Of a stretch of DNA of 64,000 nt, positions 38,001 through 44,572 are shown one piece after another; positions within the stretch are counted from its first letter, which is position 1; each line of letters opens with the position of its first letter. The stretch is taken from positions 4,601,001 through 4,665,000 of the forward strand of contig NZ_CP019724.1 in assembly GCF_002005225.1 (NCBI RefSeq). Reading direction: 5' to 3'. The translations under genes and the position numbers were made by a program. The notes under the pieces are model-generated. The model had not been told where the DNA came from and did not search any database. It saw only the letters and a list, made by a program, of their open reading frames with translations. The DNA comes from Streptomyces pactum (GTDB taxonomy: Bacteria; Actinomycetota; Actinomycetes; Streptomycetales; Streptomycetaceae).

Positions 38001-39551
38001 TGGTACCCGTTTAATCTGCTTTCAGCGATGCAAGAAGATCGGCTATCTGAGCTAGGGCGCCGTCGACTCGGCGAACTACGCAGGAAGTTTGATTCCGATC
38101 AGCCGGCAGAGCCTCAGGGCGTAACGGGAGGCGCGATCGGCGCTCCCATTAATCAGGCTGCCGCCGGACGCATGAGCGATGAACAGTGGCTGGGTGCCAT
38201 AGCAAAACATAACTCAGAGAGAACCGACTGGCGGACTCACACCGGTGGCGCTTACGAGCAATCACATGTCCTACAGGAGCAAACGAAGAGCGATCCTGAG
38301 AGATTCTCTCGGCTAGCTCTTCGATTTGATGAAAGCGTCCATGCTGCTTACGGTGATGCAATCCTCATGGGACTAGGCAACGCCGATGCCCTTGCTGACC
38401 CTGCGCCGGTGTTTGAAGCCGTCCGACACATCGCTTCCCTCGGACACGAGGCAAACAATCGGTGGCTGGGATCTGCCATCCGAAAGTATCTCAAGACAGT
38501 TCCTCAAGATATCGTTCAGCTTATTATTGACCGCGCGACCGGTGCTAGTGACCCAGTTGATGGCAGCTTGACTGTCCAAACCGCCAATCAAGAGCACACT
38601 CAGGGACGAGACCTGTATACGTCGGGGATTAATTCTTCGCGAGGAAGTGCGGCAGAGATTCTGGGTGACCTCCTTATCTACGACGCGGATGGCTCTCGAA
38701 CAGCGTTGGTTCTCCCAGTGCTCGATGCAATGGCCGAGGATCCTGCTGTCACCGTACGCTCTTGTGTCGCGCATGTGATTCATGCCTCTATGCGTCACGC
38801 TCGTCCTCAGGCGTTGCAAGCATTCGCTCGCCTCATTAATGCAGACGATGAACTTCTGGCTACACATGCTGTAGTGCGGCTTATGGCTCACATTGGCTTT
38901 GAGGACCTTGACGTAGTGAAGCCTGTGATTGAACGCATGCTTCAATCGGAGAGATACGAGACGCGACAGTGTGGCGGGCAATTGGCTGCTCTGGCTGCGA
39001 TGCATTGGAGCTTGGTAGAGATGTTGGACTCGGTGCTCTCAGGCGAAGACGTAGCCAGCCGTATTGGAGCTGCCGGGGCTTGTGCTCACGGGCTGTCTAA
39101 TGCGACCGATACCGCCGTTGCTCAGCGAGCCTTCGAGCAATTTATCGATGACCCTGAAGACAAAGTACGCGGTGCTATTGCTGAATTTGCATCGGTAGTT
39201 CGCGGTCAACGCCTACGTCCCCTGAAGGTCTCTCTCAAAGCACTAATTCATTCTGCCTCTTTCGAGGAGGCTCTACCGCAACTGCTAATTACTCTTGAGC
39301 ACGCCTCTGACCGCGTCGACGACTTGGCGTTGGAGTGCGGTCGTCGATTCGTTGAGATCCATGGAGAGGGCTCGGGAGACATTCGGAATCGCGCAGCAGC
39401 AGACGCACGGCATGTTGGTGAGCTACTAGTTCGGGCGTACGCGCAAGCTACATCGACTACAAGCCGCGGGCAGGTTCTTGATCTACTGGATCAACTTCTG
39501 CTTATCGGGGCCTTTGGTGTGGCGGACTTGGTAGAAAAGTCTGAGCGATAG
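35100..39551 (+). CDS. Predicted nuclease–STAND NTPase–helical repeat protein (candidate anti-phage sensor)
   Basis: The 1483-residue product (ATG 35100; GGGGGA and AAAGG upstream) has three parts. Residues 1–120 look like a DUF4297/Cap4 or Mrr-type nuclease: RYEGAWTIRHVLYVLL followed by DTVEVHQLKRQ, with Gln62-x-Lys64 as the Q-x-K variant of the PD-(D/E)XK core. Residues ~250–560 are a P-loop NTPase with Walker A GHGGGGKS (277–284) and Walker B SVLIVDQLDA (341–350). The remaining ~900 residues are helical repeats. This is the architecture of Avs-type STAND defence proteins: repeats sense a phage protein and the nuclease is activated. The gene is far AT-richer than its surroundings. The defence role is inference. 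Confidence 0.72.
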   Translation: MSPRPGGEADKFGNRYEGAWTIRHVLYVLLGTGHSVTVEDIDELGLGAEFTYRHGDTVEVHQLKRQNGSANTWTVKSLQDKGIWENVRSHVEDGRQFRFVSLLPASPLQELADRARRSGNHDDFIKHWLTKGLRDPFDDLSSSEIFESSEIAWKILRGFSISWPDEQDIVSMNGALAQLLLEGAAGSLAAVGLGDLIQNSLGVTLDAPAIDSRLGTYGLSRSRLLNASGIAEQVSSVSKGWASNIERELLQPTIDRSEADQLVGLINGSNKLLLLMGHGGGGKSAALHHVYESLDADSVPLLAFRLDRLEPFSSTTELGERIGVGVSPVTALAAVAGERSSVLIVDQLDAVSLTSGRMPRNFDAVASLVREASAFPAMTVVLACRKFDVENDYRIRELADAKNCAHVEVGELSDAQVTESVRAMGLDANALADHQKTLLRSPLNLVLLKSIAGDEDAMAFQTTKNLFDAFWQRKLTDCRQRRDSVRFNKVISTLAEAISARQRLSVPITALDADDLADDAGVLVSEHVLVRDGQQIAFFHESFFDYAFARGWIERDESLVSFLLGGEQELFRRAQVRQVMNHLRELEPDRFAVETEALLTSPDIRYHIKDVVLKLLGSLSDPTSREWEMVTNVQETHPAFEARLWRILQTAPWFERLDAEGVIEEWLDGEDETEQGRAIEVMAGAAKSSPDRLAEILQRYKAVAEYPQWLRWVTRFSDIHQSRPLFDLLLDAVRSGQYVGMEDEVWLSAHDLGKQRPDWVVELLAAHLVDRPSAMAVDDKGKIETLLDRDYSVIQLTQLAAAGAPELFCERLIPYMLGVMAKTAYEHDDSRPHRDRHFSHRHPRTNIRELEDALLAGAATALRGIVERDAASARPVLESLAFDPHDTAQWLLYEALRAAGSHYADWAAELLLQGTHRFISGYYAANAVWKTRELIQSTSQFMPDEAFASIEAAILEVRFPWESKPTGWYPFNLLSAMQEDRLSELGRRRLGELRRKFDSDQPAEPQGVTGGAIGAPINQAAAGRMSDEQWLGAIAKHNSERTDWRTHTGGAYEQSHVLQEQTKSDPERFSRLALRFDESVHAAYGDAILMGLGNADALADPAPVFEAVRHIASLGHEANNRWLGSAIRKYLKTVPQDIVQLIIDRATGASDPVDGSLTVQTANQEHTQGRDLYTSGINSSRGSAAEILGDLLIYDADGSRTALVLPVLDAMAEDPAVTVRSCVAHVIHASMRHARPQALQAFARLINADDELLATHAVVRLMAHIGFEDLDVVKPVIERMLQSERYETRQCGGQLAALAAMHWSLVEMLDSVLSGEDVASRIGAAGACAHGLSNATDTAVAQRAFEQFIDDPEDKVRGAIAEFASVVRGQRLRPLKVSLKALIHSASFEEALPQLLITLEHASDRVDDLALECGRRFVEIHGEGSGDIRNRAAADARHVGELLVRAYAQATSTTSRGQVLDLLDQLLLIGAFGVADLVEKSER

Positions 39552-39590
39552 TAGTGAACGGGCGTGATTCCCACACCATTGGCGATCAGC

Positions 39591-39616
39591 AGAGCGCCGG
39601 GCCGGTCCTGCGCTCT
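39591..39616 (+). terminator. Probable terminator of the STAND gene
   Basis: AGAGCGC and GCGCTCT form a seven-bp stem 40 bases past the stop, enclosing a GC-rich 12-base loop that can pair further. There is no T-run. Confidence 0.5.
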
Positions 39617-39717
39617 CGGCAACGGGTGAAACGAGGGCCACGTACGGCGGATGAAAAGTGAGCCGGATTAGGTGGCTCGCTGCGCGCTTCTGACCAGCGG
39701 AAACAGTACCGCGTGGC

Positions 39718-39795
39718 AGCGTCGAGCACCCCGCGGCATGGATCCAATCCCACTCCTAAAGCGGGTGTCGCAGGGATCGAATCCTGCCGTCGCTA
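39718..39795 (+). pseudogene. tRNA-Arg(CCU)-like relic in the element's right end
   Basis: From 39752 the sequence CTCCTAAAGCGGGTGTCG then CAGGGATCGAATCCTGCCG closely follows the 3' half of a Streptomyces-type tRNA-Arg(CCU) as I remember it, with the T-loop TT changed. Six of seven acceptor pairs can form with AGCGTCG at 39718, but the 5' anticodon stem and D-arm do not fold, so it is not a working tRNA. It may be an old attachment-site fragment. Confidence 0.45.
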
Positions 39796-39896
39796 CACTC
39801 AGCGCCCGGTGGAGAAGGCCGCTCGAAGGGGGAGCGGCGGATATACGCGAATCCTGTGAGGCAGCAGGAGCGAACGCTCTGGTCAGCGGCATGTTC

Positions 39897-39919
39897 TGCG
39901 TGAGCGATGCGTGAGCGGA
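39897..39919 (+). repeat. Candidate integrase arm-type site, right copy
   Basis: An exact copy of the 23-bp block at 15031–15053 (two tandem TGCGTGAGCG units), located 112 bp left of the attR core and outside any gene. Its conservation in non-coding DNA argues that the sequence is kept for binding rather than for protein coding. Confidence 0.6.
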
Positions 39920-39981
39920 CGGTGTGGCACAACCCGCCGCGCGGCGGATCGGCACTCACGGCGCACATGCTCTGACCAGGC

Positions 39982-40012
39982 GGTTCCGGACACCGAACCA
40001 GCGTCCGGAACC
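39982..40012. repeat. Perfect inverted repeat beside attR
   Basis: GGTTCCGGAC and GTCCGGAACC are separated by 11 bases and end 19 bp before the attR core. It could be an integrase/excisionase site or a hairpin; nothing equivalent is seen at the left end. The rest of 39552–40031 has no convincing gene. Confidence 0.5.
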
Positions 40013-40031
40013 ACCCAACAGGCTTTGGCCA

Positions 40032-40077
40032 GGACTTTTAATCCATTGGTTGTGGGTTCGAGTCCCACAGGGCCTAC
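40032..40077 (+). repeat. attR core repeat
   Basis: The right copy of the 46-bp tRNA-Lys 3' sequence, identical to 14894–14939. No 5' half of a tRNA precedes it, so it marks the right junction of the element with the chromosome. Confidence 0.93.
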
Positions 40078-40083
40078 CGACGG

Positions 40084-40113
40084 CGCTCGGGTCGGCTTCG
40101 GCCGGTCCGGGCG
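40084..40113 (+). terminator. Original chromosomal tRNA-Lys terminator, now displaced
   Basis: A 13-bp stem with G·U pairs and a TTCG loop (CGCTCGGGTCGGC–TTCG–GCCGGTCCGGGCG), six bases past the attR core, followed by CCGACTCGTTT. In the uninterrupted chromosome it would directly follow tRNA-Lys. Compare the element's copy at 14981–15010. Confidence 0.75.
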
Positions 40114-40150
40114 CCGACTCGTTTCCGGGCAGGCGGGCGCGCGGGTGGGG

Positions 40151-40540
40151 TCAGCCCCGGTCGCCGTTGAGCCACGCGAGCAGGCGGGCGCGCTCCTTGT
40201 AGGAGCAAGGAGTGTGGACGGCGCCGGACGTGACGTAGGTTCCGGACCCGCCCCGCAGGTCGTACCCGTAGTCGCTGGGGCCGTACTCGCCGTCGCGGTA
40301 GCCGTCCATGTCGTCGGCCCAGTCGAGGAGACCGAAGTCGAACCCGAGGCCGAGATTCTCGAGGTACCGGGCGGGGTCGGCCGGTTCCACCGGCGCGGGA
40401 CGAGCGGCCGCCCCGGCGGCGAGCCGGTCTTCGAGGCAGCCGTCGGAGCGCACGGGCTGGCCCAGCCACCACCCGGCCAGGAACACGGCGTACAGAGCTG
40501 TGGCGGCGCCGAGGCGGCGCGGGGTTGTCCAGGCAGGCAT
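40151..40540 (-). CDS. Small membrane-anchored hypothetical protein, paralogue 1
   Basis: The 129-residue protein starts with a basic segment and one hydrophobic helix (TPRRLGAATALYAVFLAGWW), followed by LGQPVRSDGC and a soluble acidic domain with a second Cys (HTPCSYKERARLLAWL) that could disulfide-bond outside the cell. It is clearly related to the next gene upstream at 40607, with the same helix and GQPV turn and the same tail motif RLxAW. Start ATG 40540 lacks a strong RBS. Function unknown. Confidence 0.7.
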   Translation of the reverse strand: MPAWTTPRRLGAATALYAVFLAGWWLGQPVRSDGCLEDRLAAGAAARPAPVEPADPARYLENLGLGFDFGLLDWADDMDGYRDGEYGPSDYGYDLRGGSGTYVTSGAVHTPCSYKERARLLAWLNGDRG

Positions 40541-40606
40541 CCGGGGAGTGTCACACGACACGGGTCCGGCGCCCGCGTCGGCGGACGCGCCCGGCCACAT
40601 CACCCC

Positions 40607-40984
40607 CTACCGCCAATCGCCCTCGAACCACGCCCGCAGGCGGGGGCGTTCGCCCGTGTCGTTGGTGCAGGCGACGGCGTAGTCGGCGAACGTCTGGGAC
40701 AGATGGACGTCGGCGCCCCCACGCGGGCCGCGGGCCGGGTCCGGCATCGGGGCGGACGGGAGGGGGGACACCGGGTCGTACCGTGACGGGTACGCCGTGG
40801 GCGTCGGAGTGGGTGTGGGGAACGGTACGGGTTCGTACTCCTCGGCGATCCGGTCGAGGGCGGCCTGGTCGACGTGGCATTCGGGGGTGACGGGCTGCCC
40901 CAGGTACCAGCCCGCGACGAACACGCCGTAGATCGCGGCGGCGGCGCCGAGGCGGCGCGGGGTGACCCGGCGAGGAGTGTTCAC
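40607..40984 (-). CDS. Small membrane-anchored hypothetical protein, paralogue 2
   Basis: The 125-residue protein begins at GTG 40984, overlapping the upstream gene's stop (GTGA). It has an N-terminal helix (LGAAAAIYGVFVAGWYLGQP), a Cys at the helix exit, a Pro-rich stretch, and a conserved tail with Cys and RLRAWFEGDWR. It is paralogous to the 40151 gene, so a tandem duplication produced the pair. No enzymatic motif is present. Confidence 0.7.
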   Translation of the reverse strand: MNTPRRVTPRRLGAAAAIYGVFVAGWYLGQPVTPECHVDQAALDRIAEEYEPVPFPTPTPTPTAYPSRYDPVSPLPSAPMPDPARGPRGGADVHLSQTFADYAVACTNDTGERPRLRAWFEGDWR

Positions 40985-41169
40985 GGGCGGCCCCGCTCCG
41001 GGGCCCGGGCGGCGCCCCGTCGCGCCTGGACAGCGGCCTCGGCGTCGCCGGCTCGGCGGTCACGGACGAACCGGCAGGCGGCCGAGTACGCGGCGAGGGT
41101 GAAGGCCGCACCGGTTCCGGGGAGGGCGCGGAGGCCAACCCGGTGTATTCCGTGCGGTGTTGTGCTCAT
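40981..41169 (-). CDS. Small hypothetical protein (62 aa)
   Basis: This 62-residue frame from ATG 41169 sits between the MerR gene (12 bp away) and the paralogue pair, overlapping the latter by GTGA. It has a short hydrophobic segment (GTGAAFTLAAYSAACRFV) that could be a single membrane helix, and a basic tail. Its overlaps and spacing fit an operon; sequence evidence alone is modest. Confidence 0.5.
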   Translation of the reverse strand: MSTTPHGIHRVGLRALPGTGAAFTLAAYSAACRFVRDRRAGDAEAAVQARRGAARAPERGRP

Positions 41170-41180
41170 GCCGAGGGACC

Positions 41181-42167
41181 CTAGCCGCAGCGGTGACCGC
41201 CCTGTCCGTGGCTCTGCCCGTGAGCCGCCGGCCGGGACCGGTGCAGGGCCTCGATCATCCAGGGCTGGAAGGGCAGGTGTGCGGGCACCACCTGCCAGTC
41301 GTTGACGGTCCAGACCAGGCGCCAGTACCGCTCGACGAGCGGGTCGTGTCCCGCGTCGAACTGCCGGGCCATCCACGCCCGCAGCTCGGGGCTGTCGGGG
41401 CGGCCGAGCGTGGCGGCGAAGCGCTCCACGACGGCGTCGACGACCGGGACGGCATCGTCATCGTCCGGGTCGATGTCCGCCGCCCTCGCGGCGGCGACGG
41501 TCCGCCTGACGAAGGGGACGAGCTCCGCCGCCGCCTCGGGAGCCGCGCCCGGCAGGGCCTCCTCGTCGGCGGGCGGGAGCGCCGCATGCGCCATGCGCGC
41601 GCGGAAGCCGTCGTCGGCGACGAGTTCGGCGATCTCCACCCACGCGGTGAGCTGGGCGTCGGACGGTTCGTCGGGGAGATCGGGCAGGGCGGTGCGCAGG
41701 GCGGCGGCAGCGCCTCGGGCGTCGGGAGCGCCGGCACCGAGGCCGGCGATGAAGTCGGCCACCATGCGCCGTCGTTCGTCGGAAGAGAGGCGGGTCAGGC
41801 GGTGCATGAGAACTGTCTCCTCGGGGCTCGAGCCGCGCCGGGCGACGAGACGCAGCATGCTCTGCCGCAGGCGCAGCGCGCGGATCTGGAGGGCGGTGGC
41901 GTCGGCGTGCGCGGCGGCGACCTCGGCGACGGGGAGGTCACCGTCCAGGACCCGGCGGACGGTGGGGAGGTCGACGTCCAGCTCCCGCAGGACCCGGACC
42001 AGGCGCAGCCGACCGAGGGCCGCGTCGCCGTAGCGGCGGTAGCCGGCCGGGGTGCGGTGAGTGGGCGGCAGCAGGCCGGTGTCCGAGTAGAACCGGATCG
42101 TCCGTACCGGCACACCGGTACGGGCCGACAGTTCACCGATCGAGTGCAGGGGCGTCGCGCCGTTCAT
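41181..42167 (-). CDS. MerR-family transcriptional regulator
   Basis: The 328-residue protein has a MerR winged HTH at about 7–75 (SIGELSARTGVPVRTIRFYS, then AGYRRYGDAALGRLRLVRVL), a dimerisation helix, and a ~200-residue helical C-terminal effector region with a TipAS/ligand-sensor feel. ATG 42167 follows GGAGAG. A perfect 28-bp dyad lies directly upstream, so it is probably autoregulated. It heads an operon with the small membrane proteins. Confidence 0.88.
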   Translation of the reverse strand: MNGATPLHSIGELSARTGVPVRTIRFYSDTGLLPPTHRTPAGYRRYGDAALGRLRLVRVLRELDVDLPTVRRVLDGDLPVAEVAAAHADATALQIRALRLRQSMLRLVARRGSSPEETVLMHRLTRLSSDERRRMVADFIAGLGAGAPDARGAAAALRTALPDLPDEPSDAQLTAWVEIAELVADDGFRARMAHAALPPADEEALPGAAPEAAAELVPFVRRTVAAARAADIDPDDDDAVPVVDAVVERFAATLGRPDSPELRAWMARQFDAGHDPLVERYWRLVWTVNDWQVVPAHLPFQPWMIEALHRSRPAAHGQSHGQGGHRCG

Positions 42168-42174
42168 GGCGCCC

Positions 42175-42202
42175 ACTCTCCGGTCTCCAGTCACCGGAGA
42201 GT
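42175..42202 (-). promoter_or_regulatory. Perfect dyad operator of the MerR regulator
   Basis: ACTCTCCGGT and ACCGGAGAGT, separated by eight bases, form a perfect inverted repeat seven bases before the merR start. On the minus strand TTGACT overlaps its left edge as a likely -35, with the dyad filling the -35/-10 spacer as in MerR-regulated promoters. Confidence 0.8.
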
Positions 42203-42421
42203 CAAGCCGCCGTACGACGCGGTACAGGGCGGGAGGCGCACGGCGTCGCCGGCCGCCGACCGCGCTCCTCGGTGTCCCACGGGGAGGTCCTGCACCGGCG
42301 GGTCGTCGGCCCCGGCGGGGGTGTGATGATCACCCGGGGCTTCTCGACGCGCGGGCAGGGGGTTCGTGTGAGGGGAGCATCCGCCCCGGACGTCGGGGCT
42401 TTCGGATCGGATGGGACCGGC

Positions 42422-42814
42422 ATGACCGTCACCAAGCTTCTGCTACCCGCGTCTGCCGCCGTGCTGCTGGCCTCGGTCACCGCCTGTGGCGCATCGTCGG
42501 TGCCGCAGGCCTCGCCGAGTGCCTCGGCCGGCTCGGCCACCGCCGGGACGCGTCCCTCGGCGAACGTCCAGCCGGTCACGGCCACCGTGCCCGACGTCAT
42601 CGGCGGCAACGCCGGGCGCGCGTACGAGCAGATGAGCTCCGAGCTCGACATGACCTTCGAGGACGCGAGCGGACAGGGCCGTCGGGTGGACGATCCGGCC
42701 GAGTGGAAGATCTGCGACTCCCGGCCGGGACCGAACCAGCAGATCACCGACGCCCCGGTGGTCTTCGGCGTGGTGCGCGTCTCGGAGAAGTGCCGGGACA
42801 CGACGCCGGAGTGA
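42422..42814 (+). CDS. Putative lipoprotein with PASTA-like domain
   Basis: The 130-residue protein has a lipoprotein signal ending in ASVTAC at about residue 20, a Ser/Ala/Thr-rich linker, and a C-terminal ~75-residue domain starting VPDVIGGNAGRAYEQM and ending in VVFGVVRVSEKC, similar to PASTA-type repeats that bind cell-wall muropeptides. Two cysteines (CDSR, EKC) may bond. It starts at ATG 42422; longer in-frame starts exist upstream but would bury the signal peptide. Confidence 0.7.
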   Translation: MTVTKLLLPASAAVLLASVTACGASSVPQASPSASAGSATAGTRPSANVQPVTATVPDVIGGNAGRAYEQMSSELDMTFEDASGQGRRVDDPAEWKICDSRPGPNQQITDAPVVFGVVRVSEKCRDTTPE

Positions 42815-43031
42815 CGTGTCCCGGGGCTCCGGCGGCACCCGGTGCGCCGCGGACGCGCACGCTTTCGCGGCCGACGGCAGTCCGGGAACGGTGCTCGAGC
42901 GCCGGCGCTCAACCGCGTTCCTCCCGGTCCGCCGGGACGGACTATCGTCGTAGACGTCTTCTGGCAATGACCGACGGTCACTGGCGATGACCGAGGCCCG
43001 CCACGCCGTCCGCTCACCGGAGCCGCCCCCC

Positions 43032-44162
43032 ATGCCCCTCCCCTACGTCCTCCTCTCCGCCGCCGTCTCCCTCGACGGCTACCTGGACGACACCGGCCCC
43101 GAACGGCTCCTGCTCTCCTCCCCGGCCGACTTCGACCGGGTCGACGAGGTGCGGGCGTCGGTGGACGCGATCCTCGTCGGGGCCGGCACGATCCGGGCCG
43201 ACAACCCCCGGCTGCTGGTGAACTCCGCCGAGCGGCGGGCAGCGCGGACCGCGGCCGGGAAGGCGGAGTACCCGCTCAAGGTCACGGTCAGCGCCACCGG
43301 CGAGCTGGACCCGGCGGCACGGTTCTGGCACACGGGCGGGGAGAAGCTGCTGCTGACCACGGACGACGGCGCGCGGCGGGCCCGCGCGCTCGGCATCGCC
43401 GCCGACACCGTGCCGCTCGGCCCCGTGCTCGACTGGCGGGCGGCGCTGGAGTACCTGCACGACCGGCGGGGCGTGCGGCGGCTGATGGCCGAGGGCGGGG
43501 GGACCGTCCACACCCAGCTCCTGCAGCAGGAACTCGCCGACGAACTGCAGCTCGTCCTCGCGCCGCTGTTCGTGGGTGACCCGGACGCGCCCCGGCTGTT
43601 CGGGCCGGGCGGCTATCAGGGCGGGCGGCTGCGGCTGGTGGAGTCGCGGCGCATCGAGGACGTGGTGCTGACGCGGTACCTGCCCACCGCCCCCGGCACC
43701 GGCGACCGCGTGTCCGCCGCCGACCGGCACTGGCTGGCGCTCGCCTGCGAGCTGGCGGAACTGTGCCCGCCGTCCGCGACGGCGTTCAGCGTGGGGGCGG
43801 TCGTGGTCGCCGCGGACGGGACCGAGCTGGCCCGGGGGTACTCACGGGAGGGCGGCGACCCCGTCGTGCACGCCGAGGAGGCCGCGCTCGCGAAGGCCGG
43901 CCCCGCCGGCCCCCGGCTCGCGGCGGCCACCGTGTACAGCAGCCTGGAGCCGTGCGCCCGCCGCGCGTCCCGGCCCGCGCCCTGCGCCCGGCTGATCCTC
44001 GACGCCGGGGTGCGCCGCGTGGTCACGGCCTGGCGGGAGCCGGACACCTTCGTGCCGGGGGCCGACGGCAGCGGAGTGCTCGCGGCCGGGGGCGCCGCCG
44101 TCGTCGTACTGCCGGAGTACGAGGAGCGGGCGAAGGCGCCGAACCGTCACCTGGAGGGGTAG
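43032..44162 (+). CDS. RibD-type reductase fused to a C-terminal cytidine/deoxycytidylate-like deaminase
   Basis: The 376-residue protein contains a RibD C-terminal/dihydrofolate-reductase-like domain at 1–215 (SLDGYLDD; GAGTIRADNPRL; LMAEGGGTVHTQLL) followed by a zinc deaminase domain at 225–370 with HAE (280–282), Cys308 and Cys318. The order is the reverse of classical RibD (deaminase first). It may act in a riboflavin-like or modified-pterin pathway. GGAG eight bases before ATG 43032 supports that start over ATG 42987. No other riboflavin gene is near. Confidence 0.82.
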   Translation: MPLPYVLLSAAVSLDGYLDDTGPERLLLSSPADFDRVDEVRASVDAILVGAGTIRADNPRLLVNSAERRAARTAAGKAEYPLKVTVSATGELDPAARFWHTGGEKLLLTTDDGARRARALGIAADTVPLGPVLDWRAALEYLHDRRGVRRLMAEGGGTVHTQLLQQELADELQLVLAPLFVGDPDAPRLFGPGGYQGGRLRLVESRRIEDVVLTRYLPTAPGTGDRVSAADRHWLALACELAELCPPSATAFSVGAVVVAADGTELARGYSREGGDPVVHAEEAALAKAGPAGPRLAAATVYSSLEPCARRASRPAPCARLILDAGVRRVVTAWREPDTFVPGADGSGVLAAGGAAVVVLPEYEERAKAPNRHLEG

Positions 44163-44217
44163 GGGGATACGGATGTGCATTCCGCCCCCGGGATGACGTA
44201 CAGTAGAGACACAACGG

Positions 44218-44291
44218 CGCGGGGTGGAGCAGCTCGGTAGCTCGCTGGGCTCATAACCCAGAGGTCGCAGGTTCAAATCCTGTCCCCGCTA
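44218..44291 (+). tRNA. Initiator tRNA-fMet(CAU)
   Basis: The 74-nt tRNA has anticodon loop CTCATAA on a stem with three consecutive G-C pairs (GGG/CCC), and an unpaired first acceptor position (C1 opposite U72), both hallmarks of initiators. The T-arm is TCGCAGGTTCAAATCCTGT. It is followed by its own terminator. Confidence 0.95.
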
Positions 44292-44297
44292 CTGAAG

Positions 44298-44335
44298 ACC
44301 GAAGGCCGGAATCCGCAAGGATTCCGGCCTTCGGT
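44298..44335 (+). terminator. Terminator of initiator tRNA
   Basis: A perfect 17-bp stem (ACCGAAGGCCGGAATCC and complement) with a GCAA tetraloop, starting seven bases after the tRNA. Confidence 0.9.
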
Positions 44336-44383
44336 GCGTTCGCGTGCGTTGGCGACGTATGCACCGGCACCGGACCGGCCCGC

Positions 44384-44434
44384 TACCGTCACCGGCCGGT
44401 TACCGTCACCGGCCGGTTACCGCCACCGGCACGG
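44384..44434 (+). repeat. 17-bp tandem repeat
   Basis: TACCGTCACCGGCCGGT occurs twice in direct succession (44384, 44401), followed by a third copy with changes. It lies in the otherwise empty 44336–44572 stretch before the phosphatase gene. Confidence 0.8.
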
Positions 44435-44572
44435 GCCCGCCACCGCTACCGCCTCCGGTCCAGGCACCGTCACCCGATCGGCCCGCACGGCTCGCCCCCC
44501 GCCGGCGCTCCGGGAAACCTGGAGCACGGGACGGCAAGCGGCGCGGACGTGCGGGGCGGCGGGAGACGAGTG

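Larger units (their letters stand above)
14894..40077. mobile_element. 25.2-kb integrative mobilizable element in tRNA-Lys
   Basis: Bounded by a perfect 46-bp direct repeat of the 3' half of tRNA-Lys. From left to right it holds a tyrosine integrase, XRE regulator, excisionase-like gene, DUF3631 ATPase, DUF2637 membrane protein, MobC and relaxase, then cargo: PD-(D/E)XK-like protein, FxLD lanthipeptide locus, regulators, and a nuclease–STAND NTPase. No FtsK/TraB translocase, coupling protein or type IV secretion gene is visible. I therefore infer a mobilizable rather than self-transmissible element; helper-dependent transfer is an inference from gene content. Confidence 0.9.

Noticed and set aside
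39718..39795. Functional tRNA gene near the right end of the element
   Set aside because: The anticodon stem does not pair and no D-arm forms; only the 3' half is tRNA-like.
14894..40077. Prophage
   Set aside because: Integrase and att sites would fit, but there are no capsid, terminase, tail or lysis genes; MobC and a relaxase indicate a mobilizable element.
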